Assembly (NCBI GenBank): GCA_002842345.1
Contig: PHCU01000028.1
Coordinates: 1 to 33,378 of the forward strand
Direction of reading: 5' to 3'
DNA: 33,378 nt
Origin: Betaproteobacteria bacterium HGW-Betaproteobacteria-12
Lineage (GTDB): Bacteria; Pseudomonadota; Gammaproteobacteria; Burkholderiales; Rhodocyclaceae
In this document: positions 19,272-28,730 of the stretch, in pieces
Position numbering within the stretch: position 1 is the stretch's first letter
Layout of the letters: every line of letters begins with the position of its first letter
Notes under the pieces: model-generated
Told to the model about the DNA's origin: nothing
The model's database searches: none
Seen by the model: only the letters and a program-made list of their open reading frames with translations
Translations under genes and position numbers: made by a program

Positions 19272-19508
19272 ATGAAAACCAAAGCCGTCTTCTATCACGC
19301 CGGATGCCCGGTCTGCGTCGCTGCCGAACAGAACGTCGCCAGCGCCCTCGATAGCCAGCGCTTCGACGTCGAGATCGTCCATCTCGGCAGCAACCGGGGC
19401 CGCCTGGGCGAGGCCGAGGCGGCCGGGGTCAAGTCGGTGCCGGCCCTGGTCATCGATGGCACGCCCTATCACATCAACTTCGGCGCGCCGCTGGAAGCGC
19501 TGAAGTAA
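19272..19508 (+). CDS. Small thioredoxin/glutaredoxin-fold protein with CPVC motif
   Basis: A 78-aa cytosolic protein with the redox motif GCPVC (Cys12, Cys15) right after the first strand (KTKAVFYHA), and a cis-proline loop GVKSVPALVIDG. The sequence then stops after the last strand, giving a minimal thioredoxin fold like glutaredoxins. GGAGG lies six bases before ATG 19272. Divergent HxlR regulation suggests a thiol or electrophile stress role, which is inference. It converges on the next gene with only 7 bases between stops. Confidence 0.87.
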   Translation: MKTKAVFYHAGCPVCVAAEQNVASALDSQRFDVEIVHLGSNRGRLGEAEAAGVKSVPALVIDGTPYHINFGAPLEALK

Positions 19509-19515
19509 GGCGCCG

Positions 19516-19944
19516 CTACGGGATCTCGATGCCCTGGCGACGCAACCACTGGCGGTCGAGTTCCCAGCGAATCCCCTTGATGCCGGGCTGGGCCAGGACG
19601 ATATCCTTGGCCTCGTCCTGCACCTGCCCGAGCAGCCGCTCGACGGCGATGAACTCCGGGTTGTTGTGGTCCTTGACGTTGATCTTCGGATAGAGGACGC
19701 CGAGCATGCGGAAGGCCGGCGCATCGAAATTGCGCGGCGTCGACATCACTGCCGTCTCGCCTTCGACACGCAGCACCTGGAACTGGTAGGGATAGTTGCG
19801 CAGGCGCTCGCTGGCCTGGGTGGCGAGGATGTCATTGAGCTGCCGCGTTCGCGCATCCGGGCGGCGGATCGCCCAGTCGAGCGCGACCAGCAGGATGATG
19901 ACGAGTAAGGCCCATTGCCAGGACTTGATCTGTCGAAAATTCAT
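19516..19944 (-). CDS. Unknown single-pass membrane-anchored protein
   Basis: A 142-aa protein not recognised by family. It has an N-terminal membrane helix ([18 protein letters not shown]) and a soluble domain of about 115 residues ([56 protein letters not shown]), ending [25 protein letters not shown] 19944 has GGAG six bases upstream and is preferred to the long in-frame extension to 20538, which crosses the carbonic anhydrase gene. It is divergent from that gene across 120 bases. Confidence 0.75.
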   Translation of the reverse strand: MNFRQIKSWQWALLVIILLVALDWAIRRPDARTRQLNDILATQASERLRNYPYQFQVLRVEGETAVMSTPRNFDAPAFRMLGVLYPKINVKDHNNPEFIAVERLLGQVQDEAKDIVLAQPGIKGIRWELDRQWLRRQGIEIP

Positions 19945-20064
19945 GGTGTCTCCATAGCCAACACGCTGTTCTGCCCCGCCGGCAGCTGGCGCAGCGTAAC
20001 ATTGTCGGCCCGGCCGCGCTGCAGGATATCCGTCGGCCAAGGCATACAGAACAAGGAGACGCAA

Positions 20065-20586
20065 ATGCCCCTCTTCAAGCTCGGCGACAAACAGCCGCAA
20101 CTCGGCGCCAACGCCTGGGTCGCTCCCAACGCCACAGTGATCGGCGACATCCGCCTCGGCGCCAACACCTCGATCTGGTTTAACGCCACCCTGCGCGGCG
20201 ACAACGACCCGATCCATATCGGCGACAACACCAATATCCAGGACGGCTCGGTGCTGCACACCGACGAAGGCGTGCCGATGCACATCGGCGCCAACGTCAC
20301 CGTCGGCCACCTGGTCATGCTGCACGGCTGCACGGTCGGCGACGGCAGCCTGATCGGCATCGGTTCGGTGATCCTCAACCGGGCGGTGATCGGCCAGGGC
20401 TGCATCGTCGGCGCCAACACGTTGATCCCGGAAGGCAAAGTGTTTCCCGACCGCTCGCTGATCGTCGGCTCGCCGGGCAAGGTGGTGCGCCAGCTCTCCG
20501 ATGAGGAAGTGGCCAAGCTGCAAGCCTCGGCCGCGCACTACGTGGCCAACGCCGCCCGCTACCGCGATACGCTGACGTCGCTGTAA
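20065..20586 (+). CDS. Gamma-class carbonic anhydrase family protein (YrdA-like)
   Basis: A 173-aa left-handed beta-helix protein made of hexapeptide repeats ([51 protein letters not shown]). Three histidines expected as zinc ligands are present in SVLHTD and [10 protein letters not shown]. The C-terminal helix [26 protein letters not shown] is typical of YrdA/CaiE-type trimers. The predicted role is CO2/bicarbonate interconversion, though many members have no demonstrated activity. AGGAGA precedes ATG 20065; the in-frame extension to 19915 is not credible. A strong hairpin follows the stop. Confidence 0.9.
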   Translation: MPLFKLGDKQPQLGANAWVAPNATVIGDIRLGANTSIWFNATLRGDNDPIHIGDNTNIQDGSVLHTDEGVPMHIGANVTVGHLVMLHGCTVGDGSLIGIGSVILNRAVIGQGCIVGANTLIPEGKVFPDRSLIVGSPGKVVRQLSDEEVAKLQASAAHYVANAARYRDTLTSL

Positions 20587-20593
20587 ACGACAA

Positions 20594-20613
20594 CGCGGGG
20601 CCGTAGCCCCGCG
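20594..20613. terminator. Strong 8-bp hairpin between convergent carbonic anhydrase and fliW genes
   Basis: CGCGGGGC (20594-20601) and GCCCCGCG (20606-20613) form a perfect stem with a CGTA loop, 8 bases after the carbonic anhydrase stop and 22 bases from the fliW stop. CTTCTTG follows on the plus strand instead of a full T tract. It probably terminates both transcripts. Confidence 0.65.
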
Positions 20614-20635
20614 CTTCTTGCGATTTCCGGAAGGC

Positions 20636-21073
20636 TCAGATGGCGCTGGCCAGGTTCGACAGCGTGACGTTCGGCCGGAAAGTTTCCATGACCTTCTGCA
20701 GGCCGACCTTCGCCCGCAGGTTGATCACCAACGGTGCGCGCAGGTTCGGCGCGATCTCGGCCTTGCCCTCGCCGTCCTTCTTGAACAGCACCTGCATCAC
20801 CGCCACGTCCGCTTCAGCCGGTGCCTGCAGCAATGCCATTTCGGCATCGCTCAGCGCCAGCTCGTAATTGAAGCCGAGCGTCGCCGGATCGACAATCAGC
20901 AGCGCCAGCGCCGGGTCGTCCAGCGACTGCAGCGTGAAACTGGCGCCCTGCTCGTCTTCCTTGACCAGCGTGTAGCGCTTGCTACCCTCGAAGCCGACCA
21001 GGCCGTTCGGGAACGTGATGATTTTCTCGGGGTCGATTTCGACGGATCCGAACAGATAGGTTTCGACTTTCAT
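20636..21073 (-). CDS. fliW: Flagellar assembly factor FliW
   Basis: FliW binds flagellin and antagonises the translational regulator CsrA, tying flagellin synthesis to its export. The 145-aa product has the family start [30 protein letters not shown], the [28 protein letters not shown] core and a C-terminal [19 protein letters not shown] block. ATG 21073 has GGAGGAG just upstream and is preferred to 21106. It stands alone: no flagellar or csrA gene is next to it. The 5' leader holds a small hairpin (TGGCT at 21092-21096 pairing AGCCA at 21101-21105) beside GGGAGGA. GGA motifs near a start are what CsrA binds, so CsrA control is possible. Confidence 0.92.
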   Translation of the reverse strand: MKVETYLFGSVEIDPEKIITFPNGLVGFEGSKRYTLVKEDEQGASFTLQSLDDPALALLIVDPATLGFNYELALSDAEMALLQAPAEADVAVMQVLFKKDGEGKAEIAPNLRAPLVINLRAKVGLQKVMETFRPNVTLSNLASAI

Positions 21074-21190
21074 GCTTCTCCTCCCGTTGATTGGCTGCTT
21101 AGCCATTCATCCTACACCATCCCTCCGGCGGTTGTAATTTGCCCCCGGATTACGCATCATTCACCCCCCTTTTTGCCGTACCGCCCCTAC

Positions 21191-23506
21191 ATGCTCGCTC
21201 CCATCGAACACCGCATCGCCGTCGAACTCGGCGTCCGTCCCGCCCAGGTCAAGGCCGCCGTCCAGTTGCTCGACGAAGGCGCCACCGTGCCCTTCATCGC
21301 CCGCTACCGCAAGGAAGTGACCGGCGAACTCGACGACACGCAATTGCGCAATCTCGAGGAGCGCCTGACCTATCTGCGCGACCTCGAAGACCGCCGCGTT
21401 GCCGTGCTGGCCAGTATCGAGGAACAGGGCAAGCTGACGCCGGAACTGCGGGCGGTGATCGAGGATGCCGAAACCAAGCAGCGCCTCGAAGACCTCTACC
21501 TGCCCTACAAGCAGAAGCGCCGGACCAAGGCGCAGATCGCCCGCGAAGCCGGCATCGAGCCGCTGGCGTTGGCGCTGCTCGACAACCCCGAGCTGACGCC
21601 GGAAGACGAAGCCGAGAAATATCTGAACGCCGACGCCGGTTTCGCCGACAGCAAGGCGGTGCTCGACGGCGCCCGGCAGATCCTGATGGAGAAGTTCGCC
21701 GAAGACGCGCAACTGCTGCAGACCCTGCGCGAGTATCTGAAGGAACACGGGTTGCTCAAGTCCACCGTGATTGAAGGCAAGGAAAGCGAGGGCGCCAAGT
21801 TCCGCGACTGGTTCGACTTCGCCGAATCGATTGTCGATATGCCTTCACACCGCGCCCTGGCGCTGCTGCGCGGGCGCAACGAAGGCTTCCTCAACGTCAG
21901 CCTGGTGCTCGATTCGGAACTCAACGAAGAGGCCGTCAAACCCGGCTCCAACCCCTGCGAACAGCGCATCGCCGCCCGCTTCGGCATCAAGGCGCAGAAC
22001 CGTCCGGCCGACAAATGGCTGCAGGACACCGTGCGCTGGACCTGGAAGGTCAAGGTCTATACCCACCTCGAACTCGAACTGGTCAATGAACTGCGCGAGC
22101 GCGCCGAGGAAGAAGCCATCCGCATCTTCGGCAAGAACCTCAAAGATTTGCTGCTCGCCGCGCCGGCCGGCCAGCACGTGACCATGGGCGTCGACCCGGG
22201 CATCCGCACCGGCTGCAAGCTCGCCGTCGTCGACGCCACCGGCAAGCTGCTCGACACCGCCACCATCTACCCGCACGAACCGCGCAACGACTGGGGCGGC
22301 TCGATCTCGACCATCGCCCGCCTGGCCTCGGCGCATGGCGTGACCCTGGTCGCCATCGGCAACGGCACGGCCAGCCGCGAAACCGACAAGCTGGTGCAGG
22401 ACGTCATGAAGAAGTACCCGGAAGCCAGGCTGCAGAAAATCGTCGTCTCGGAAGCCGGCGCCTCGGTCTATTCAGCCTCCGAACTGGCGGCGAAGGAATT
22501 CCCCGACCTCGACGTGTCGATCCGCGGCGCGGTGTCGATCGCCCGCCGCCTGCAGGATCCGCTGGCCGAGCTGGTCAAGATCGAGCCGAAATCCATCGGC
22601 GTCGGCCAGTACCAGCACGACGTGTCGCAAACCAAGCTGGCCCGCAACCTCGATGCCGTCGTCGAGGACTGCGTGAACGCTGTCGGCGTCGACGTCAACA
22701 CTGCCTCGGTGCCGCTGCTTACCCGCATCTCCGGCCTCAACGGCAGCCTGGCCGCCAACATAGTCAGCTACCGCGACACCCACGGTGCCTTCAAGTCACG
22801 CGACGAGTTGAAGAAAGTGCCGCGCCTGGGCGACAAAACCTTCGAGCAGGCGGCGGGCTTCCTGCGCGTGCCGAACGGCGACAACCCGCTCGATGCTTCC
22901 TCGGTCCACCCGGAAGCCTATCCGGTCGTGCAAAAGATCATCGTCGACCTGAATAAATCGATGAAGGAGATCCTCGGCAACAGCCAGGCGCTGAAGGGCC
23001 TGAACCCGAGCAAATACACCGACGAGCGCTTCGGCCTGCCGACGGTGCAGGACATCTTCAAGGAACTGGAAAAACCCGGCCGCGACCCGCGTCCCGAGTT
23101 CAAGACGGCGACCTTTGCCGACGGCGTCGAGGAAGTGAAGGATCTGCGCCCGGGCATGATTCTCGAAGGCGTCGTCACCAACGTCGCCGCCTTCGGTGCC
23201 TTCGTCGACATCGGCGTGCACCAGGACGGCCTGGTCCACGTTTCCGCCCTGTCCAACACCTTCGTCAAGGATCCGCACACCATCGTCAAGGCCGGCCAGG
23301 TGGTCAAGGTCAAGGTTCTGGAAGTCGACCTGGCCCGCCAGCGCATCGCGCTGACCATGCGCATGAGCGACGAACCGGGCAAGGGTCGCAGCGCCGAAGC
23401 GGGCAGCCAGCGCGGTGCGCCGTTGTCGAAACAACAGACCCGGCACAACGCGCCGCCAGCGAGCGGCAACGCGATGGCCAGCGCCTTCGCCCGACTGAAA
23501 AAGTAA
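21191..23506 (+). CDS. tex: RNA-binding transcription accessory protein Tex
   Basis: Tex is a multidomain nucleic-acid-binding protein related to Spt6. The 771-aa product starts [45 protein letters not shown], then a helical region. The YqgF/RNase H-like domain runs from about residue 331 ([19 protein letters not shown]), helix-hairpin-helix motifs from about 500 to 570 ([42 protein letters not shown]), and an S1 domain covers about 652-726 ([40 protein letters not shown]). The tail is Ser/Gly/Gln-rich and ends [12 protein letters not shown]. The start is ATG 21191; the frame stays open back to 20618 over the antisense fliW, which is rejected. No clear ribosome binding site is seen. A hairpin follows the stop. 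Confidence 0.96.
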   Translation: MLAPIEHRIAVELGVRPAQVKAAVQLLDEGATVPFIARYRKEVTGELDDTQLRNLEERLTYLRDLEDRRVAVLASIEEQGKLTPELRAVIEDAETKQRLEDLYLPYKQKRRTKAQIAREAGIEPLALALLDNPELTPEDEAEKYLNADAGFADSKAVLDGARQILMEKFAEDAQLLQTLREYLKEHGLLKSTVIEGKESEGAKFRDWFDFAESIVDMPSHRALALLRGRNEGFLNVSLVLDSELNEEAVKPGSNPCEQRIAARFGIKAQNRPADKWLQDTVRWTWKVKVYTHLELELVNELRERAEEEAIRIFGKNLKDLLLAAPAGQHVTMGVDPGIRTGCKLAVVDATGKLLDTATIYPHEPRNDWGGSISTIARLASAHGVTLVAIGNGTASRETDKLVQDVMKKYPEARLQKIVVSEAGASVYSASELAAKEFPDLDVSIRGAVSIARRLQDPLAELVKIEPKSIGVGQYQHDVSQTKLARNLDAVVEDCVNAVGVDVNTASVPLLTRISGLNGSLAANIVSYRDTHGAFKSRDELKKVPRLGDKTFEQAAGFLRVPNGDNPLDASSVHPEAYPVVQKIIVDLNKSMKEILGNSQALKGLNPSKYTDERFGLPTVQDIFKELEKPGRDPRPEFKTATFADGVEEVKDLRPGMILEGVVTNVAAFGAFVDIGVHQDGLVHVSALSNTFVKDPHTIVKAGQVVKVKVLEVDLARQRIALTMRMSDEPGKGRSAEAGSQRGAPLSKQQTRHNAPPASGNAMASAFARLKK

Positions 23507-23515
23507 CGCCGCTTC

Positions 23516-23544
23516 GGGGATGCCGGCTTGGCCCGGTCATCCCC
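23516..23544 (+). terminator. Extended hairpin after tex
   Basis: GGGGATG (23516-23522) pairs with CATCCCC (23538-23544), and an inner CCGG pair shortens the 15-base loop. It lies 10 bases after the tex stop. No T tract follows, so termination is plausible rather than certain. Confidence 0.4.
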
Positions 23545-23566
23545 TTCGCGACCGCTGGTCGGCCGA

Positions 23567-23596
23567 TTGCTGACAAATGCCAAAAGCGCGTAATAT
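23567..23596 (+). promoter_or_regulatory. Candidate sigma-70 promoter of the hybrid kinase gene
   Basis: TTGCTG (23567-23572) and TAATAT (23591-23596) are separated by 18 bases. Transcription would start near 23603, giving a leader of about 30 bases to the preferred ATG at 23634. This supports choosing that start over the in-frame ATGs at 23577 and 23595, which lie within or at the promoter. Confidence 0.5.
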
Positions 23597-23620
23597 GGCA
23601 TCGTCTATTACCTTTGGCAT
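23577..23620. repeat. Inverted repeat ATGCCAAA-N28-TTTGGCAT around the kinase promoter -10
   Basis: Perfect 8-bp arms at 23577-23584 and 23613-23620 lie on either side of the TAATAT element, one in the promoter spacer and one just after the predicted transcription start. The wide spacing suits two bound protomers or loop formation rather than a hairpin. Confidence 0.35.
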
Positions 23621-23633
23621 ACTACCGAGCGGC

Positions 23634-25925
23634 ATGCGCAGTCGACTTTTCCTGCTTTGCTTGCTGCTCGCCAGCCAGTTCTTCGGCACCTTGCCGGCGG
23701 CGGCCGCCGGTAGCGTTGGCGAGCCGATCGAGCAAGTGCTCTCGGGCGTTTTCCGGCAGCACAATGCGATCATGCTGCTGATCGAACCGGACAGCGGCCG
23801 CATCGTCGATGCCAATATGGCCGCCAGCCGCTTCTACGGATACCCGATCGCGACGCTGCAGCAGCTGAGCATCCAGGACATCAACGCCCTCAACGCCGAG
23901 GAAATCGCCCACGAGCGCAAGCTGGCGCAGAGCGAAAAGCGCAACTACTTCATCTTCCCGCACCGTCTGGCCGACGACAGCATCCGTACCGTCGAAGTCT
24001 ATTCGGCGCCGGTCAGCATCCGCCCCGACCGGCAACTGCTGCTGTCGATCATCCACGACGTCTCCGGCAAATACCTGCCGGAAGATGAACTGATGAAGTA
24101 TCAGGAGCGCCTGCAGGATCTGGTCGAGGAGCGAACCCGCCAGCTGACCCAACAGCACGATCGGGAAAAGCTGTTGTTCATCGGCGCCGTCGCCGCCCAG
24201 TTCGCGCTGATCGCCGCCCTCGTCTACGCCATTCGCCGGCGCCGTCAGGCCGAACGCTCGCTGCTCCAGGGCCAGGCCGAACTGCAGGACAGCGAAGCCT
24301 ACAACCGGGTGCTGTTCAGCGATTCGCAACTCGCCCTGGTGGTCATCGACCCGGACAGCGGCCGCTTCATCGACTGCAACGAAGCCGCCGTGAGCATCTA
24401 CGGGGCCGCTTCCCGCGCCGCCGTCCTGGCGCTGACGCCGGCCGAGGTGTCGACGCCGCAGCAGGCCGACGGCACCCCATCCACCCTAGCCGCGCAGGCG
24501 CATATCCAGCGCGCCCTGAAGGAGGGGCTGGATGTCTTCCAGTGGCGGCACCAGCGTGCCGATGGCGAGACCTGGGATGGCGAAGTCCGCCTGATGAAAT
24601 TCCAGCACCACGGCAGGACCCTGCTCCAGTTCAGCCTGACCGACATCACCGAACGCCTGCGCAGCGAACAGCAACTGGCCGATTACCGCGACAATCTGGA
24701 AGGCATGGTCGAGGCCCGCACGCGCGAACTGGCCAGCGCCCTGGCAGCGGCCGATGCCGCCAACCGGGCAAAAACCTCCTTTCTGGCCAACATGAGCCAC
24801 GAAATCCGCACGCCGCTGAACGGCGTCATCGGCATGACCTACCTGCTCCAGCGCGACGACCCGACGCCGCGCCAGCAGGAGCGCCTGCACAAGATCGCCG
24901 ACTCCACCCAGCACCTGCTCGGCATTCTCAACGACATCCTCGACATCTCCCGCATCGAGGCCAACAAGGTGGTGCTCGAGGAAACCCTGATTGCCCCGGC
25001 CCGCCTGGTCGACGAGGTGGTCTCCATGCTCGGCGAGAAGGCGCGCGAAAAGCACCTGCGCCTGCTGATCGACATGAGCGGCGCCCCCGAGCGCGCCATC
25101 GGCGATGGTGTGCGCCTGAAACAGGCGCTGGTCAATTACCTGGGCAATGCGATCAAATTCACCGAGCGGGGCGAAATCCGCATCCGCGGCCGCATCCTGG
25201 TCGAAAGCGAGGCCGGGATGCTGGTCTGTTTCGAGGTCGAGGACAGCGGCATCGGCATCGAACCGGAGGCGCTGGCCCGCCTCTTCGCGCCCTTCGAACA
25301 GGCCGACAACTCGACCACTCGGCGCTTTGGCGGGACCGGTCTGGGCCTCGCCATCACCCGGCGCCTGGCCCAACTGATGAACGGCGATGCCGGCGCCGAA
25401 AGCACTCCCGGCCAGGGCAGCACCTTCTGGTTTACCGCCCTGCTGCACCGCGCCCCCGCCTCCGCCGCGCCCATGTCCACGGCCGAGCCGGCGCCGATGG
25501 CACCGACAACGCGCGACAAACGCCTGCTGCTCGTCGAAGACGAAGCGATCAACCGCGAAGTGGCCATCGACATGCTGCGCGACCTCGGCCTGCACATCGA
25601 CATCGCCAGCGATGGCCGGGAAGCCGTCCGCCTGGCCCGGCAAAACCGCTACGACCTGATCCTGATGGACGTGCGCATGCCCGGCATGGACGGCCTGGAA
25701 GCCACGCGCAGCATCCGCCGCCAGGAAAACGGCCGGCCTGCGCCGATCCTGGCCCTCACCGCCAACACCTTCGCCGCCGATCGCGAAGCCTGCCTGGCCG
25801 CCGGCATGAACGCCTTCGTCGGCAAGCCTTTCGACCCCGAGCATCTGCTCGTCACCGTCCGCCAGTGGCTGGCGGACGACGATGCGTGCGCCGGCGAGCG
25901 CGCCGGTCCGACCGGCCGGCATTGA
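23634..25925 (+). CDS. Hybrid sensor histidine kinase with periplasmic and cytosolic PAS domains
   Basis: A 763-aa membrane sensor kinase. From the chosen ATG 23634 it begins with a signal peptide ([26 protein letters not shown]). PAS-like region 1 ([24 protein letters not shown]) follows and is predicted periplasmic. A short coil ([15 protein letters not shown]) leads into a membrane helix at about 178-200 ([19 protein letters not shown]). Cytosolic PAS 2 starts near 237 ([22 protein letters not shown]), then a coil. HisKA has phospho-acceptor His389 in [15 protein letters not shown]. The ATPase domain has [13 protein letters not shown] and [16 protein letters not shown] receiver domain has Asp679 in [18 protein letters not shown] and ends near residue 750. 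No Hpt domain or cognate regulator is adjacent, so the output is unknown; a c-di-GMP or chemosensory target is possible but not shown. Confidence 0.93.
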   Translation: MRSRLFLLCLLLASQFFGTLPAAAAGSVGEPIEQVLSGVFRQHNAIMLLIEPDSGRIVDANMAASRFYGYPIATLQQLSIQDINALNAEEIAHERKLAQSEKRNYFIFPHRLADDSIRTVEVYSAPVSIRPDRQLLLSIIHDVSGKYLPEDELMKYQERLQDLVEERTRQLTQQHDREKLLFIGAVAAQFALIAALVYAIRRRRQAERSLLQGQAELQDSEAYNRVLFSDSQLALVVIDPDSGRFIDCNEAAVSIYGAASRAAVLALTPAEVSTPQQADGTPSTLAAQAHIQRALKEGLDVFQWRHQRADGETWDGEVRLMKFQHHGRTLLQFSLTDITERLRSEQQLADYRDNLEGMVEARTRELASALAAADAANRAKTSFLANMSHEIRTPLNGVIGMTYLLQRDDPTPRQQERLHKIADSTQHLLGILNDILDISRIEANKVVLEETLIAPARLVDEVVSMLGEKAREKHLRLLIDMSGAPERAIGDGVRLKQALVNYLGNAIKFTERGEIRIRGRILVESEAGMLVCFEVEDSGIGIEPEALARLFAPFEQADNSTTRRFGGTGLGLAITRRLAQLMNGDAGAESTPGQGSTFWFTALLHRAPASAAPMSTAEPAPMAPTTRDKRLLLVEDEAINREVAIDMLRDLGLHIDIASDGREAVRLARQNRYDLILMDVRMPGMDGLEATRSIRRQENGRPAPILALTANTFAADREACLAAGMNAFVGKPFDPEHLLVTVRQWLADDDACAGERAGPTGRH

Positions 25926-25938
25926 TCGGCGCCGATCA
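25923..25938. repeat. 16-bp perfect palindrome holding both stop codons of convergent genes
   Basis: TGATCGGCGCCGATCA is perfectly self-complementary. Its first three bases are the stop of the kinase gene and its last three are the reverse-strand stop of the GNAT gene. It may act as a small bidirectional transcription end, although there is no loop or T tract. Confidence 0.6.
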
Positions 25939-26457
25939 GTCGCACCTGGTCGGCGGCCGCTCCATGTATTGCACCCCCGCGCCGTAGCTGGCCAGCTTGG
26001 CTTGCAACGGCCCGGACGCCGGCACGGCGCGAAAGCCGTAGCGCGCCCAATAGGCCGCGGAGTCCTGTATGGCCACCAGGCTGGCCCGCCCGAGATCGAG
26101 TTCCTGCAGCTTGTGCAGAAACGCCTCGACCAGCGCCCGGCCGGCACCGGAGGCCCGGGCGCTGGCGCTCACCGCGAGATCGTGCAGATAGAGGCAATCG
26201 GGCTGGCGCGGCAGGCGGCAGGTCGGCGCATTCAGCAGCGGCGGACTGGCGCATTGCCACGGCAGCGCGATCAGGTAGCCCACGGCCTCGCCCGCGCACG
26301 TCGCGATCAGGCAGGTGCCTGGCGAAGCGCGCCGCTTGGCCAGCAGGGAGTCAGCCGATTCGGGCACGATCGCCGTATAACAGACGGCCTGAATCGCCAG
26401 TACGGCAGCGATATCGGACTCGGCCATCGGCCGCACGGCGATGTCTTTTTGCTGCAT
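25936..26457 (-). CDS. GNAT-family N-acetyltransferase
   Basis: A 173-aa acetyl-CoA-dependent acetyltransferase. The fold is visible from IAVRPMAESDIAAVLAIQAVCY (first strand and helix) and YLIALPW. The acetyl-CoA-binding motif A follows, LYLHDLAVSASARASGAGRALVEAFL, with a diverged Q/RxxGxG/A loop (ARASGAGRA), then LVAIQDSAAYWARYGFRAVP. The substrate is not predictable. ATG 26457 lies 14 bases after the stop of the flavin oxidoreductase gene on the same strand, so it is very likely the second gene of that operon; the in-frame extension to 26889 overlaps that gene and is rejected. Confidence 0.88.
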   Translation of the reverse strand: MQQKDIAVRPMAESDIAAVLAIQAVCYTAIVPESADSLLAKRRASPGTCLIATCAGEAVGYLIALPWQCASPPLLNAPTCRLPRQPDCLYLHDLAVSASARASGAGRALVEAFLHKLQELDLGRASLVAIQDSAAYWARYGFRAVPASGPLQAKLASYGAGVQYMERPPTRCD

Positions 26458-26471
26458 GAACGCCAGCCGGC

Positions 26472-27542
26472 TCAGCGCCCGCTCGGCTTCGCCCGCAGAT
26501 ACTGTTTCGGCCAGGCGGCCTCGACGCCCAGCGCCTGCGCCGCCTGCAGCGGCCAGTAAGGATTGCGCAGGATTTCGCGGCCGATCAGCACTAGGTCGGC
26601 CTCGCCGTTGGCCAGGATGGCTTCGGCCTGCGCAGCGTCGGTGATCAGGCCGACGGCAGCGGCCGGCAGGCCGGCCTCGCGGCGGATGCGCGTGGCAAAC
26701 GGCACCTGGAAGCCCGGCCCGGCGGGAATCCTGGCCGTCGCCACCAGACCGCCTGTGGACACGTCGACCAGATCGACACCATCGGCCTTCAGCAGGCGGC
26801 ACAACTCGACCGTCTGGTCGGCATCCCAGCCGCCGTCGACCCAGTCGGTGGCCGACAGGCGGATCAGCAGCGGCAGGTTCTGCGGCCACTCGGCGCGCAC
26901 GGCGGCGACCACCTTGCGCACTAGCCGCGTGCGGTTGGCGAAGCTGCCGCCGAAGTCATCGCGGCGCTGATTGCTCAGCGGCGACAGGAACTGGTGCAGC
27001 AGGTAGCCGTGCGCGGCATGGATTTCGATGGCCTTGAAGCCGGCCTGGCGGGCGCGCCGGGTGGCGGTGACGAAGGCTTCGACGATGTCGGCGATGCCGG
27101 CAACCTCGAGCGCCTGCGGCTCGGCGTAGCCTTCGAAGGCCACGGCCGACGGGGCGACGGCGGTCCAGCCGCCCTCTTCCGCCGTCAGCGTGCGCTGCGC
27201 TTCCCAGCCCAGGCCGACGCTGGCCTTGCGCCCGGCGTGCGCCAACTGGAGGGCCGGGACGCCGCCCTGGCTTTCGATCAGCCGGGCGATCTGCGCCAGC
27301 CCGTCGATCTGGCTGTCGTGCCACATGCCGAGGTCGCCGGCGCTGATGCGGCCCTCCGGCAGCACCGCCGTGGCCTCGACGATGATCAGCCCGGCGCCGC
27401 CGACGGCGCGGCTGCCGTAGTGCTGCAGGTGCCAGTCGCTGGCGACGCCGTCGGTGGCGGAATACTGGCACATCGGCGGCATGCCGATGCGGTTGGGCAG
27501 AGTCACGTCACGCAGTTGCAGCGGGTTGAACAGGACAGACAT
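26472..27542 (-). CDS. NADH:flavin oxidoreductase, Old Yellow Enzyme family (YqjM-like)
   Basis: A 356-aa FMN enzyme that reduces activated C=C bonds of enones and similar electrophiles with NAD(P)H. It matches the YqjM/thermophilic-like class: LPNRIGMPPMCQYSATDG contains the redox-tuning cysteine, the ligand-binding histidines are in EIHAAHGYLLHQFLSPL, and FMN-phosphate contacts are in GLITDAAQAEAIL and ADLVLIGREILRNPYWPL. GGAG lies six bases before ATG 27542. It is divergent from the LysR regulator with a T-N11-A dyad in between, and is followed by the GNAT gene. I infer a LysR-controlled electrophile-response operon. Confidence 0.94.
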   Translation of the reverse strand: MSVLFNPLQLRDVTLPNRIGMPPMCQYSATDGVASDWHLQHYGSRAVGGAGLIIVEATAVLPEGRISAGDLGMWHDSQIDGLAQIARLIESQGGVPALQLAHAGRKASVGLGWEAQRTLTAEEGGWTAVAPSAVAFEGYAEPQALEVAGIADIVEAFVTATRRARQAGFKAIEIHAAHGYLLHQFLSPLSNQRRDDFGGSFANRTRLVRKVVAAVRAEWPQNLPLLIRLSATDWVDGGWDADQTVELCRLLKADGVDLVDVSTGGLVATARIPAGPGFQVPFATRIRREAGLPAAAVGLITDAAQAEAILANGEADLVLIGREILRNPYWPLQAAQALGVEAAWPKQYLRAKPSGR

Positions 27543-27582
27543 TGAAATCTCCGTTGGGGAATCGAGCTGGAAGGGGTGAAGT

Positions 27583-27597
27583 ATCGTTTACATCGAT
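27583..27597. promoter_or_regulatory. Candidate LysR-type operator ATCG-N7-CGAT
   Basis: A perfect 4-bp inverted repeat containing the T-N11-A pattern of LysR-family boxes lies 41 bases from the OYE start and 45 from the LysR start. On the plus strand TTGACG (27597-27602) begins at its edge and may be the -35 of the LysR gene; no good -10 was found. Confidence 0.45.
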
Positions 27598-27641
27598 TGA
27601 CGAATAAACTTGCCAATACGAGAAACACTTTCAAAAAATTA

Positions 27642-28583
27642 ATGAAAATTAAGAACCTGCACGACCTCGAGATGTTCGTCCGCGCCGCCGAACTCGGCAG
27701 CCTGTCCGCCGCCGCGCGCCAGCTCAACCTGTCGCCGGCCCTGGCCAGCGCCGGCCTCAAACGCCTGGAGGCCGAACTCGGCGTGCCGCTGATGCTGCGC
27801 TCGACGCGCAGCCTGCGCCTGACCCGCGAAGGCGAACGCCTGCTGCCCGCCGCCCGGCTGGCACTCGACGGCCTGCGCGACGCCAGCGAAGAAATCGCCA
27901 CCGGCCGCCAGGTGGTCCGCGAGCACCTGCAGATCTCGCTGCCCTCCGACCTCGGCCGCAACCACATCCTCGGCTGGCTCGACGAATTCCAGGCGCACTG
28001 GCCGGAAGTCAGCTACCGCCTGCAGTTCAGCGACCGCCTGGCCGACGTCTACCGACAGCCCGTGGACATCGCCATCCGCTACGGCCAGCAACCCGACTCC
28101 GGCCTCGTCGCGCTGCCGCTGCTCGCCGGCAATCGCCGCATCCTGTGCGCCGCCCCTGCCTACCTCGCCGCACACGGCACGCCGGCAAGCCCGGAAGACC
28201 TGGTCAAGCACAACTGCCTCTGCTTCCGCCTCGGCGACGAACTGCACGACCACTGGCGCTTCACCCGCGACGGCCGCGAAATCCGCGTCGAAGTCGGCGG
28301 CAACCGCGCCGGCGACGACGGCGACGCCGTTCGCCGCTGGGCCGTCGCCGGCCACGGCATCGCCTGCAAATCCGGCCTCGACATCGCCACCGACCTCGCC
28401 GCCGGCCGCCTCGTCCGCCTCTGCCCCGACTGGCAAGGCGAACCCGCCCCGCTATCGCTCACCTGCGCCGACCGCCGGCAACTGTCGCCGACGGTGGTGC
28501 TGCTGCGGGAGTTTCTCCGGGAGAAGTGCGAGGGGCTGGCGGGGAGTTTGACTAGGTCGCTGGTGGCGGATGGTCGGATTTAG
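27642..28583 (+). CDS. LysR-family transcriptional regulator
   Basis: A 313-aa regulator with an N-terminal winged HTH (LHDLEMFVRAAELGSLSAAARQLNLSPALASAGLKRLEAELGVPL) and a periplasmic-binding-protein-like effector domain (LQISLPSDLGRNHILGWLDEFQAHWPEVSYRLQFSDRLADVY; PVDIAIRYGQQPDSGLVALPL) typical of the aromatic/quinone-response LysR subgroup that often neighbours oxidoreductases. ATG 27642 aligns with the usual LysR start; the in-frame ATG at 27576 would add 22 residues over the operator region. It is divergent from the OYE-GNAT pair, its likely target. The last 60 bases before the stop already drift toward different codon use. Confidence 0.92.
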   Translation: MKIKNLHDLEMFVRAAELGSLSAAARQLNLSPALASAGLKRLEAELGVPLMLRSTRSLRLTREGERLLPAARLALDGLRDASEEIATGRQVVREHLQISLPSDLGRNHILGWLDEFQAHWPEVSYRLQFSDRLADVYRQPVDIAIRYGQQPDSGLVALPLLAGNRRILCAAPAYLAAHGTPASPEDLVKHNCLCFRLGDELHDHWRFTRDGREIRVEVGGNRAGDDGDAVRRWAVAGHGIACKSGLDIATDLAAGRLVRLCPDWQGEPAPLSLTCADRRQLSPTVVLLREFLREKCEGLAGSLTRSLVADGRI

Positions 28584-28711
28584 CACGGGATGGCAAGCGG
28601 CCAAAACCAGACACTTCCTGATTCTGCGGGTCGATCATTAGAACGGCAAATCTACTCAAATTTCGGCCGGTATCTGATGGCTTGGCGGCAGACATCAAGC
28701 GTCTGTTCGAG

Positions 28712-28730
28712 GGGTGTAGGATTCCTACCC
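28712..28730 (-). terminator. Hairpin directly after the HEPN-LOTUS gene
   Basis: GGGTGTAGG and CCTACCC pair with one bulged G around an ATT loop, ending one base before the stop codon of the minus-strand gene. There is no T tract on the minus strand. The rest of the 147-base gap from 28584 holds nothing else I can support. Confidence 0.3.

Noticed and set aside
21074..21190. Possible FliA (sigma-28) promoter before fliW
   Set aside because: No TAAA-N15-GCCGATAA-like sequence in the leader; only a small hairpin and GGA motifs were seen.
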